NCBI GenBank assembly: GCA_049589355.1 | Contig: JBAWAP010000331.1 | Location: forward strand, 1 to 23,294 | Source of the DNA: JBAWAP01 sp049589355 | GTDB lineage: Bacteria > Chloroflexota > Anaerolineae > VGOG01 | Direction of reading: 5' to 3' | DNA: 23,294 nucleotides | Shown: one piece after another, positions 13,571-20,908 of the stretch | Layout: every line of letters starts with the position of its first letter | Position numbering within the stretch: position 1 is the first letter of the stretch | The notes under the pieces: generated by a model | Databases searched by the model: none | What the model saw: the letters and a program-made list of their open reading frames with translations, nothing else | Told to the model about the DNA's origin: nothing | Made by a program: the position numbers and the translations under genes

Positions 13571-13954
13571 GTGAAACACGAGAGAAAACGTATTCGCACC
13601 TCTGCCCAAATCCAACAGCGCGCCTGTGAACTGCGCCAACAGATGACTCCGGCTGAGAAGCTGCTCTGGAGCCGCCTGCGGAACAGGCAACTGGGTGGAT
13701 TGAAATTCCGACGGCAACATCCACTGGGCCCGTTCGTCGCCGACTTCTACTGTGCCGAGCGCCGCCTGGTGGTGGAAATAGACGGCGACATCCACGACTT
13801 GCAGCCAGACCGTGACGCAGCCCGAACAGAACAATTCGAACAATACGGCTATCGAGTCATTCGTTTCCACAACGAACAAGTACTGACCAGCATCGAAGGT
13901 GTATTATCAGCAATCGAAGCTGCCTGTACCACTGATAGTGAGGAGAGAAGCTAG
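13571..13954 (+). CDS. DUF559-family nuclease-fold protein (Vsr-like)
   Basis: DUF559 proteins have the PD-(D/E)xK/Vsr nuclease fold; their biological role is mostly unknown. The 127-residue product starts after a basic leader. It has the family run MTPAEKLLWSRLRNRQLGG (25-43), KFRRQHPLGPFVADFYC (45-61) with the candidate catalytic Asp58, and VVEIDGDIH (67-75) with Glu69 and Asp71. It ends GYRVIRFHNEQVL-like as usual. I choose GTG at 13571 because AAGGAG (13557-13562) lies eight bases upstream. An earlier in-frame start at 13517 would translate repeat sequence. It sits between hsdS and hsdR on the same strand, an uncommon interruption of a type I operon. It could be an accessory nuclease or a passenger. 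Confidence 0.85.
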   Translation: MKHERKRIRTSAQIQQRACELRQQMTPAEKLLWSRLRNRQLGGLKFRRQHPLGPFVADFYCAERRLVVEIDGDIHDLQPDRDAARTEQFEQYGYRVIRFHNEQVLTSIEGVLSAIEAACTTDSEERS

Positions 13955-13971
13955 AATGGTTGCGCTCGACA

Positions 13972-14030
13972 CCCTCTCCCTCTCCCAGGGTTTTTTGGGA
14001 GAGGGAGAGGGCCGGGGGGAGGGTGAGGGC
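13972..14030. repeat. GC-rich palindromic repeat directly before hsdR
   Basis: CCCTCTCCCTCTCCCA (13972-13987) pairs perfectly with TGGGAGAGGGAGAGGG (13996-14011) around an 8-base loop. The G-rich tail (GGGGGGAGGGTGAGGGCC) runs up to two bases before the hsdR ATG and contains the only purine-rich sequence that could serve as its ribosome binding site. Confidence 0.8.
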
Positions 14031-14032
14031 CT

Positions 14033-17020
14033 ATGACCCGCCTCAGCGAAAAACGAGACGTACAAGACGCCCTGGTCAATTACCTCATCGGCATCGGCTG
14101 GGAGTACCTGCCACCGGACGAAACCCAAGACCTCCGAGGTCTCCGAGACCTCGGAGGTCTCAACCCAGAGCGAGAACCCTTCCTCCTGCCCATTGCCCGC
14201 CAGCAACTCACCACCCTCAACCCCAGCCTGGTTACGCTGGAGAATGTGGACGACGTGCTGCGCCGATTGCGAGGAGTGCATCCCAGCATGGCCGGCAACG
14301 AGGAGTTCCTCCACTACCTGCGCGGCCACAAGACGGTCTACAGCGACGCCGAAAAGCGGGAGCTTAACCTGACGCTGATTGACTACGACAACCCCGCCCG
14401 CAACCGCTTCACCTTCACCCAGGAGTTTTGGTTCGAGGATCGGGATCGGCGGCGGACGGACATGATGCTCTTCGTCAACGGCTTCCCCGTGGCCCTCATC
14501 GAGAACAAGAGCCCCACCGTGCCCGAGGCGGAACTGGAAGCCTTCGACCAGGTACAGCACACCTACACCGACCGCATCCCCGAACTGCTCAAGTTCACGC
14601 AATTCTTCGCTGCCTGCGACGTGCGCGTCCACTACGGGGCCACCTGGAACGACAGCCTCAAAGCCTTCTACCGCTGGAAGGCCGACGGGAAAGACTACGG
14701 TCTGGAGAACCTCAGCAAGACCCTCTTCGACCGGGAGCACCTGCTGCGCATCCTGCGCGACTACGTCATCTTCTTCCGCGCCGACGATGAGACCCACAAA
14801 TTCGTCCTGCGCCCCCACCAGATCCGAGCCGCCGAGCGGATTGTGAAGAGGGTGGTGGAGAACCTGCTCCCCTCCCCTGAAATCGGGGGAGGGGTTGGGG
14901 GTGGGGGCAAAACCGGCCTCATCTGGCACACCCAGGGCTCCGGCAAGACGCTGACCATGATCGTCGCCGCCCACAAGCTGCGCCGCCTACCGTTGCTAGA
15001 GAACCCCACCCTGCTAGCGGTGGTGGACCGCCTGGAGCTGGAGGCTCAAATGGCCCAGAACCTGGAGGCCTTCGGCTTTCCGGCTGTCGTGCGAGCCGAG
15101 AGTAAACGCCATCTGCGGGACCTACTGGCCTCCGACTATCGCGGCCTCATCGTCACCCTCATCCACAAGTTCGACCGCATCCCCAAACACCTCAATACCC
15201 GCCACAACATCGTGGTGCTGATAGACGAAGCCCACCGCAGCCAGGAGGGCGACCTGGCTGTCTACATGCGGGCCGCGCTGCCCAACGCCTTCACCTTCGG
15301 CTTCACCGGCACGCCCATTGATCGGGGCATCGTCGGGCGGGGCACCTTCGAGACCTTCGGCCAGCCCGACCCCGACGGCTACCAGGACAAATACGGCATT
15401 GACGAGTCCATCGAGGATGGCACCACCGTGCCCCTCTACTACACCCTCACCCCCACCGAGCTGCGCCTGGATCGGCAGACGCTGGAAGAGGAGTTCTTCC
15501 GCGTGGTGGAAGATGCCGGCATCGCCAGCATCGAAGAGCTCAACCGCATCCTGGACAAGGCCGACAAGCTGAAAGCGGTGCTCAAAGCGCCCGACCGGGT
15601 GAACCAGATCGCCGCTCACATTGCCCGGCACTACCAGGAGAACGTGGAGCCCCTGGGCTTCAAAGCCTTTGTAGTCGCTGTGGACCGCGAGGCCTGCGCC
15701 CTGTACAAGGAGGCATTGGATCGCCACCTGCTGCCTGAGTACAGCCGGGCAGTTTACACCCCCTACCACAAGGATAGCGACCTGATGCGTCAGCATCACC
15801 TGGACGACGCCGAGGAGAAGCGGGTGCGCAAGGCCTTCCGCGCGCCCGACGAACTGCCCAAGATCCTCATCGTCACCCAGAAGCTACTCACCGGCTACGA
15901 CGCGCCCGTGCTCTACGCCATGTACCTGGACAAACCCCTCAAAGACCATACCCTGCTCCAGGCCATCGCCCGCGTCAATCGGCCCTATCCGGACAAGGAG
16001 AATGGCCTGATCGTGGACTACATCGGCGTCTTCGAGGATCTGCAGCGCGCGCTGGCCTTCGACCTGGCCACCATCTCCAAGGGGCTGATAGCCCTGGAGA
16101 GGCTCAAAGAGCGGTTCGCGGACCTGCTGCTGGCAACTCAGGCTGCGATTGTGCCCATCAACCTGTCGGATGATCCGGGCCGCCCAGCCCGCATCATTGA
16201 CCACTTCTTCGATGAGGAGCGCCGGGAATCCTTCGTCAGCCTGTTCAAAGAACTGCAAACTGCCTACGAGATCCTCTCGCCCGATCCCTTCCTGCGGGAC
16301 TACCTGGACGACTACGCACTTATCGTGCAGGTCTACCAGGTGGTCTACAACTACTTCAACCCAGAGGCTGAGAGGCGACGCATCCAGCGGGAACTGCTCC
16401 GCAAGACCGATGCCCTCATTCGGAGGCACGTGGAAGCAGCACCTGTGGTGGACACGCTGCCCCTCTACCCCATCAATCGGGACATCGCCAACGTGGTCAA
16501 GGCGGATAACGTCAGCGACAGGGTCAAGGTCACCAACCTGTATCGCAGCCTGATCGTCCACATCGAGCGATACCAGCAGGAGCAGCCCTACCTGATCTCC
16601 ATCGGGGAGCGCGTCGAGGAAGTCATTCAGCGCCTGCGGGAACGCCAGATCAGTGTGGAGGCCGCCCTGGAGCAGCTTGGCGCCCTGGCCGAAGAAGCGG
16701 TCACGGCAGAGGCACAGCAGGCCAAGAGCGACCTATCAAGCGGGGAATTTGCACTGTATTGGGTGCTCAAAGGACAAGGCATGGTCAGTCCGGAGACTGC
16801 TGCCCAAGCCGCACATCGCATTTTGGCCGAGCACCCTGGCTGGCCCTACAATGCCGGGCTGGAACGCAAAGTGCGGACGGAAATGTACAAGCTGTTGAGA
16901 CTGCCACTGCGGAGAGCAATCAGTGAGGTGGCGACCGAGATGCAAGCTGATGCCCGACGAGCCAAAGTTCTCAGAGAGACAGTGGACAATCTGCTCAGGA
17001 TGTATCGCGTGGTGTCCTGA
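14033..17020 (+). CDS. hsdR: Type I restriction-modification system, endonuclease/translocase subunit HsdR
   Basis: HsdR is the ATP-driven translocase and nuclease of the type I complex. The 995-residue protein has an N-terminal PD-(D/E)xK nuclease domain (D143, then IENK with E157 and K159). The superfamily 2 helicase part has Walker A WHTQGSGKT (298-306), the DEAH box at 398-401, FGFTGTPI and the late motif LLQAIARVNRPYPDKENGLI. Two segments are encoded by dispersed DNA repeats and appear to be insertions: residues 33-43 (DLRGLRDLGGL) and about 279-292 (LPSPEIGGGVGGGG). The second lies just ahead of the Walker A strand. The ATG follows the palindrome at 13972-14030. The stop codon TGA (17018-17020) lies inside another dispersed repeat. 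Confidence 0.94.
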   Translation: MTRLSEKRDVQDALVNYLIGIGWEYLPPDETQDLRGLRDLGGLNPEREPFLLPIARQQLTTLNPSLVTLENVDDVLRRLRGVHPSMAGNEEFLHYLRGHKTVYSDAEKRELNLTLIDYDNPARNRFTFTQEFWFEDRDRRRTDMMLFVNGFPVALIENKSPTVPEAELEAFDQVQHTYTDRIPELLKFTQFFAACDVRVHYGATWNDSLKAFYRWKADGKDYGLENLSKTLFDREHLLRILRDYVIFFRADDETHKFVLRPHQIRAAERIVKRVVENLLPSPEIGGGVGGGGKTGLIWHTQGSGKTLTMIVAAHKLRRLPLLENPTLLAVVDRLELEAQMAQNLEAFGFPAVVRAESKRHLRDLLASDYRGLIVTLIHKFDRIPKHLNTRHNIVVLIDEAHRSQEGDLAVYMRAALPNAFTFGFTGTPIDRGIVGRGTFETFGQPDPDGYQDKYGIDESIEDGTTVPLYYTLTPTELRLDRQTLEEEFFRVVEDAGIASIEELNRILDKADKLKAVLKAPDRVNQIAAHIARHYQENVEPLGFKAFVVAVDREACALYKEALDRHLLPEYSRAVYTPYHKDSDLMRQHHLDDAEEKRVRKAFRAPDELPKILIVTQKLLTGYDAPVLYAMYLDKPLKDHTLLQAIARVNRPYPDKENGLIVDYIGVFEDLQRALAFDLATISKGLIALERLKERFADLLLATQAAIVPINLSDDPGRPARIIDHFFDEERRESFVSLFKELQTAYEILSPDPFLRDYLDDYALIVQVYQVVYNYFNPEAERRRIQRELLRKTDALIRRHVEAAPVVDTLPLYPINRDIANVVKADNVSDRVKVTNLYRSLIVHIERYQQEQPYLISIGERVEEVIQRLRERQISVEAALEQLGALAEEAVTAEAQQAKSDLSSGEFALYWVLKGQGMVSPETAAQAAHRILAEHPGWPYNAGLERKVRTEMYKLLRLPLRRAISEVATEMQADARRAKVLRETVDNLLRMYRVVS
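14128..14160. repeat. 15+15 bp palindromic repeat inserted in frame in hsdR
   Basis: AGACCTCCGAGGTCT (14128-14142), a three-base loop CCG, then AGACCTCGGAGGTCT (14146-14160), its exact reverse complement. It is read as DLRGLRDLGGL. The same design in the same reading frame occurs at 17061-17093. Confidence 0.85.
14869..14905. repeat. GC-rich hairpin repeat inserted in frame in hsdR
   Basis: CCCCTCCCC (14869-14877) pairs with GGGGAGGGG (14886-14894) around TGAAATCG, followed by a G-rich tail. It encodes PSPEIGGGVGGGG between VVENL and KTGLIWHTQGSGKT, close to the ATP-binding loop. Confidence 0.75.
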
Positions 17021-17033
17021 GCCTGTCGAAGGG
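17012..17033 (+). repeat. Dispersed repeat spanning the hsdR stop codon
   Basis: GTGTCCTGAGCCTGTCGAAG followed by GG belongs to the same CCTGAGC..CGAAGG family as 2008-2031 and 13493-13516. The TGA in CCTGAGC is the hsdR stop, and the final GAAGGG is the closest purine-rich sequence before the next ATG. Confidence 0.65.
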
Positions 17034-17043
17034 TGATGGCGTC

Positions 17044-17580
17044 ATGAAGCATAAGACAGAAGACTTCCGAAGTCTTGAAGACTTCGGAAGTCTCCCGCCC
17101 ATAGAGATAGTCCAGCAAGAGCGCCGAACGCTGGCCATGCGGGTGACGCCCGCTGGCATTCAGGTGCTCATCCCGGCTGACCTGGACGCCGATAGTCCCC
17201 ACGTACAAGCCTTCATCGAGGCTGGCTTGCAGAAACTCAAGCCATCCGAACCCGACACGTCACATGCACCGTTGACAGTCGAAGACCTGAACGAGCTAGC
17301 GACCATGTGGTCAGAGTGTCTAGGCGTGGAAATCAGGCGCGTGCAAGTGCGGGCTATGCGGACCAAGTGGGCGTCTTGCTCCAGCAATGGCATTCTCACA
17401 TTGAGCGCCGACCTGCTGGAGCTGCCCCCAGACCTGGTGGACTACGTCATCTGCCACGAGTTGGGCCACCTCAGAGTCCCGGATCACGGCAAGGGATTCC
17501 AGGCACTGATGGGTTGCTGTATCCCGGACTGGCAGGACCGCAAGCTTCGTCTGGCACGATGGATACATTTCCCTGCTTGA
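17044..17580 (+). CDS. YgjP/DUF45-family zinc metallopeptidase-like protein
   Basis: YgjP-like (DUF45, M48-related) proteins carry a zinc site of the HExxH type, and they often travel with type I restriction genes. Their substrate is not established. The 178-residue product has the family signature TKWASCSSNGILTLS (107-121), the zinc motif HELGH (138-142) and a third ligand, His148 in DHGKGF. Residues 7-17 (DFRSLEDFGSL) come from a palindromic DNA repeat, so the native N-terminus may begin later; ATG at 17137 (residue 32) is an alternative. It lies 23 bases after hsdR on the same strand and is probably co-transcribed. A leader GAAGGGTGATGG lies upstream of the ATG. Confidence 0.87.
   Translation: MKHKTEDFRSLEDFGSLPPIEIVQQERRTLAMRVTPAGIQVLIPADLDADSPHVQAFIEAGLQKLKPSEPDTSHAPLTVEDLNELATMWSECLGVEIRRVQVRAMRTKWASCSSNGILTLSADLLELPPDLVDYVICHELGHLRVPDHGKGFQALMGCCIPDWQDRKLRLARWIHFPA
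17061..17093. repeat. 15+15 bp palindromic repeat in frame near the start of the YgjP-like gene
   Basis: AGACTTCCGAAGTCT (17061-17075), loop TGA, then AGACTTCGGAAGTCT (17079-17093), its exact reverse complement. Compared with 14128-14160, C/T and G/A changes are matched on both arms so the pairing is kept. Both copies are read in the same frame (DFRSLEDFGSL here, DLRGLRDLGGL in HsdR). Confidence 0.85.
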
Positions 17581-17664
17581 CGCCCAACCTCCCGAAGTCC
17601 AAGAGACTTTCCAGTTACAAATCTGAGCAAACTGCACGTTGTTCAAGAGCTGAGGAGGTGACTG

Positions 17665-18918
17665 ATGCACAGTTTACAATCTCAGAAGTTTAAGTTCTCA
17701 TCTGAGCACAAGCAGGTGTTGCAGGATCTCGTTATTGGGGAAAGCGGCCCAGATACCATTCTCCGTGATTTTGAGATGCTGTTAGGCTACCTCAGAGAAC
17801 GCGATTTGCCGGTTACCGGCGCGCACCAGTTGCCGCTCCGAGTACTGCCAGAGATCAATGCGAGCCTGACGTATCCCTTGCAACTAGGGCTGAAGCGCCC
17901 GCAGCAGAAGTCGTATCCCCACATTCATGGGCTGTATCTGCTGCTACGGGCCTCAGGGCTGACCTGCGTTGGGGGGACAAGCGAAAAGCCGTTGCTCTTG
18001 GTAGATGAAGCGGTATACCAGGTGTGGGAAGGCCTGAATCCCACCGAGCGTTACGGCAGCTTGCTGGAAGCCTGGCTGCTGCGAGGGAAGCCGGAGATCA
18101 TCGGAGAATACTACCGCCCTCTGCTCTTGATCCCCGACAACTTCGAGAAGTGGACTTACTTCTCTGCTGCGATTCCTGACGAGGGGCTGCAGATCGCTGG
18201 CGACCACGACGCCGAGCATTGGCTGCGGTATAGCCCTGGTTGGCACAACCTGGGCCTGCTGGAGTTGTTTGGCCTGATCACCGTGCAGCAGGGTCCGCCT
18301 GCACCAGGCAAAGGCTGGCAGATTGAGCGCATCTACCGCACGGCAGTGGGCGATGCCCTGCTGGCTTTGCTTCACACCGAGTTCTTTGGAGATTTCGACA
18401 ACATCCTGGAACTCGAAGGCGAAGGAGAAGTGCCGTTCGGCGTGTTGCAGCCTGTGCTCCAGCCTTATTTTCCCCAATGGGAGAACAACCTGTCTGTCCC
18501 CAAGTGGGCTTTTCGGGAGGGAACACACATCTTCAAGGTGTCACTGGGGCGTCTATGGCGGCGGATCGCTATCCCAGCAGATCAAACCCTGGATGCATTG
18601 GCGTCTATTATTCTCAACGCGGTCGAGTTTGATCACGATCACCTGTATCGGTTCTCATATCAAAATCGCTTTGGTGCTCTGGAGAGGATCAATCACCCCT
18701 ACCTGGACGAGGGGCCGTGGACGAGCGAGGTGTTGGTGGGCGATGTGCCACTCCGCATCGGGCAGACGATGACCTACTTGTATGACTTTGGCGACTGGTG
18801 GGAGTTCGATGTGAGCTTGGAGCAGGTTGATCCAGATATGGTGATCGAAGATTCGGTCATCCTTGAGGCCTACGGCCAACCGCTGGAACAGTATCCAAGG
18901 TGGGATGACTGGGAGTGA
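17665..18918 (+). CDS. pRiA4b ORF-3-like domain protein
   Basis: The 417-residue product has a C-terminal plasmid pRiA4b ORF-3-like domain (about 287-417), recognised from HIFKVSLGRLWRRIAIPADQ, the FDHDHLYRF pattern and MTYLYDFGDWWEFDVSLEQV. The function of this domain is not known. The first 280 residues are not recognised; they are soluble-looking, with no signal peptide or membrane segment. The start ATG has a strong Shine-Dalgarno AGGAGGT (17653-17659) five bases upstream. It lies 84 bases after the YgjP-like gene in the same direction but need not belong to the restriction operon. Its 3' end meets a truncated toxin gene on the other strand. The family is common on plasmids and mobile regions, which suits the mosaic nature of this locus. 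Confidence 0.8.
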   Translation: MHSLQSQKFKFSSEHKQVLQDLVIGESGPDTILRDFEMLLGYLRERDLPVTGAHQLPLRVLPEINASLTYPLQLGLKRPQQKSYPHIHGLYLLLRASGLTCVGGTSEKPLLLVDEAVYQVWEGLNPTERYGSLLEAWLLRGKPEIIGEYYRPLLLIPDNFEKWTYFSAAIPDEGLQIAGDHDAEHWLRYSPGWHNLGLLELFGLITVQQGPPAPGKGWQIERIYRTAVGDALLALLHTEFFGDFDNILELEGEGEVPFGVLQPVLQPYFPQWENNLSVPKWAFREGTHIFKVSLGRLWRRIAIPADQTLDALASIILNAVEFDHDHLYRFSYQNRFGALERINHPYLDEGPWTSEVLVGDVPLRIGQTMTYLYDFGDWWEFDVSLEQVDPDMVIEDSVILEAYGQPLEQYPRWDDWE

Positions 18919-19017
18919 CTCAGAAGTGTTGAGCTTTTTGCCATACACACGTTTTCGGGTCTTCCTGTCGTAACGGGCAATGTTCTTCAAGAACTTAGGC
19001 GAAGGGATGACGTCCAT
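18919..19017 (-). pseudogene. Truncated RelE/ParE-like toxin fragment
   Basis: Directly after the antitoxin-like gene, with a three-base gap, an ATG at 19017 opens a frame that begins MDVIPSPKFLKNIARYDRKT and continues RKRVYGKKLNTSE. This basic start resembles RelE/HigB-type toxins of about 90 residues. The similarity stops near 18919. Beyond that, the frame runs antisense through the pRiA4b-like gene and has no protein character. So only about 33 codons of the toxin seem to remain, and the missing part has been replaced by, or lost next to, the convergent gene. The assignment to a toxin rests on position and the short N-terminal pattern. Confidence 0.5.
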
Positions 19018-19020
19018 CCG

Positions 19021-19287
19021 CTACTCCGCTTCTTCTTCGGTGCCAGCCTCGATGTAGTCGGCCATCTCCTGCACCGACTTGAAGCGTCTTAGCCCGCCTC
19101 GCTTGTAGGCCTCCGTCGCTTCCCGTTCAGCAGCAATCCATGACTCGGTGTAGTAGCGAGCCTCGTCATCCACCTCCAGGAACTCGTCGCGGATGACAGT
19201 CAAGACCTTGTAGAGTTTCTCCCAGTCACGCTCGGAGAGACCTTCCATCTCCTCTAACAGCCGTTGTTTGTAGTCTATCGCCTCCAT
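19021..19287 (-). CDS. Small acidic antitoxin-like protein
   Basis: This 88-residue acidic, helical protein has LSERDWEKLYKVLTVIRDEF in the first half, AAEREATEAYKRGGLRRFKS near 53-72, and an acidic tail. The pattern resembles short antitoxins encoded before RelE/ParE-type toxins, but I do not recognise a named family. The next reading frame on this strand starts three bases later and looks like a toxin remnant. The ATG has AGGAGA (complement of 19295-19300) seven bases upstream, and a near-consensus promoter lies at 19335-19363. If the toxin is truncated, this gene is an orphan antitoxin. It has no membrane segment or signal peptide. Confidence 0.7.
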   Translation of the reverse strand: MEAIDYKQRLLEEMEGLSERDWEKLYKVLTVIRDEFLEVDDEARYYTESWIAAEREATEAYKRGGLRRFKSVQEMADYIEAGTEEEAE

Positions 19288-19334
19288 ACTCGAATCTCCT
19301 CATGAACGCCAGGTGATAACCTGCACTGCACTGA

Positions 19335-19363
19335 ATTATACTCTATCCTCTGCGAACGGTCAA
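19335..19363 (-). promoter_or_regulatory. Near-consensus sigma70 promoter of the antitoxin gene
   Basis: On the minus strand, TTGACC (complement of 19358-19363) and TATAAT (complement of 19335-19340) are spaced by 17 bases. Transcription should start near 19328, within TGCAGTGCAGG. The short repeated GTGCA there could be an operator half-site, which is a guess. The ribosome binding site and ATG follow about 40 bases later. Confidence 0.82.
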
Positions 19364-19367
19364 GGTA

Positions 19368-20908
19368 TCAATAGACCACGATTCTCCCCAGCACCACTCG
19401 GTCATCCGGAACCGCACTTCCTGAGGCGTCCAGCACTGGCAAGCGCTCCAGGGTCGGCAGGTAATACATCCCTACTTCGAGCAGGTATTCCCCTGGCGGG
19501 GTCTCAGGAGCGATAAGCAATCCGTAGTTGTCACGCACTATTTCGCCGAGCTGCCACTCGGCGGTAGGATGTGTGCCGCCCAAGGGCTCGCTGTCCATCT
19601 GGGCCACGATGCGGTTGTCGGCGTTTAGCAGGTGGGTGAAGACAGTGTAGCGCTTATCCATCTCAGCCAACGCCTGCCAGTAGAGAGTCAACAGAAGGGT
19701 CTCACTGGCTTCGATCTCCTGAGTGCTTAAGCTATAGCCTATAAGCAGAGCTTTGTTGTCCAAATTGGCCGCCACGATATGCTGAATCGAGGAGCTAAGG
19801 CCCACGGGCGGCATGATGTAAAGCGTAAGATAAGCCCCCAGGAAACTGCGGTAGGAACTCCTGTAGCCGTGGTCGCTCAGCCACCGCTCCGCCAGGTGGT
19901 TGGGATCGTACTGCTCCGGATAACCGAACATGACCAGCCAAACCCGCGAGTAACCTTTAGCCAGAGCGGCCAGAGCTTGAGCGGCGCGCTCCTCGGTGCG
20001 AAGTTCGTCGCGGGAAATGAAGACGGTAAGGCACACCAAGCGGACGGTAGTAGTCAAAAAGCGCCTCCTGGAGGGGATTATTCAAGAGAAGCAAATCGCC
20101 CTGCTAGGGTAAGATAGTATGCCAGCGGCGTCTCCACCGTAATCCCCACACTGAAAGCAACCAGGCTTCTTTTGACGATGCTCATCAGGACAGGCAGGGT
20201 CAGCTCATCAAACCGGGCACTGGCCTTGCCGGTGAGAAAGCTCCTTTGAGCCAGCACCCACGGTAAATAGGACAAAACCAGAGTGGCCTGGACGGCCAAC
20301 CAGCGCCTCAACCCCCTTCCGTTACGCCTCCACAGCGCTATCAGGATAGCGTTCTGGGCCACGACCACGAACAGCGCGTAGTAGTGGGTGAAAATGGCCG
20401 CTGCCGTCGCCAAGAGATAAGCGATCCAAAGACCTCGAGGTCTAGCGCTGGACACGATCCGGGCCAGTAGAAACATGGAGAGGGTGGTGAAAAAGGCCGC
20501 CAGGGCGTACATGCGGGCTTCTTGGGAATAGTAAACCTGAAAGGGGGAGAGCGCGCAAAGAAGCGCCGCCAGGAGGCCCACCAACTCGCCGAAGGCCAGC
20601 CACGCCAATCGGTAGACGAGAGGCACGGTAAGCAATCCCAGGACGAGGGACAGAAACCGCAGGGCAAAGACGCTGGAACCGGTCAGCTTGACCCAGAAGT
20701 AAAGGAGAAGATGATAGAGCGGCGGATTGGTTTCCGTACGGGGGGAAATCGTCGAAGGTAAGGGCAGCTTGCTCACGTAGGCGCTGTGGGCCTCGTCACC
20801 CCAAAGCTCTTGGTGATCCAAGCGATAGAGCCTGAGGGCGAAGGCTGTCAGCAGAAGGACAAGCAGGACGATGTTCCTGAGCTTGATGGAAGACAACCCC
20901 AAGGCCAT
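19368..20908 (-). pseudogene. Decayed GT39-type membrane glycosyltransferase
   Basis: Intact relatives are multi-spanning enzymes that transfer sugars from lipid carriers. The first fragment (20908 to 20078) encodes the N-terminal half: ALRLYRLDHQELWGDEAHSA with the acidic DE motif, then several membrane segments to YYLTLAG. Just after 20110 the frame changes. GDLLLLNNPLQEALFDYYRP is encoded at 20100-20041 in another frame and belongs to the late, non-membrane part, so a middle section with several membrane segments has been deleted. A second frameshift near 20011-20016 leads into TEERAAQALAALAKGYSRVW and the C-terminal domain (LYWQALAEMDKRYTVFTHLL onwards), which ends at 19368. The gene therefore has at least two lesions. 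The start ATG at 20908 overlaps the stop of the upstream hydrolase gene (TGATG). Confidence 0.82.

Noticed and set aside
13330..14030. GC-rich hairpins as rho-independent terminators
   Set aside because: No T-tract follows the stems, the same family occurs inside hsdM and hsdR, and the genes on both sides belong to one operon.
20041..20057. TTG start for a separate 229-residue gene
   Set aside because: The preceding sequence in another frame continues the same glycosyltransferase protein, so this is the 3' part of a broken gene, not a new start.
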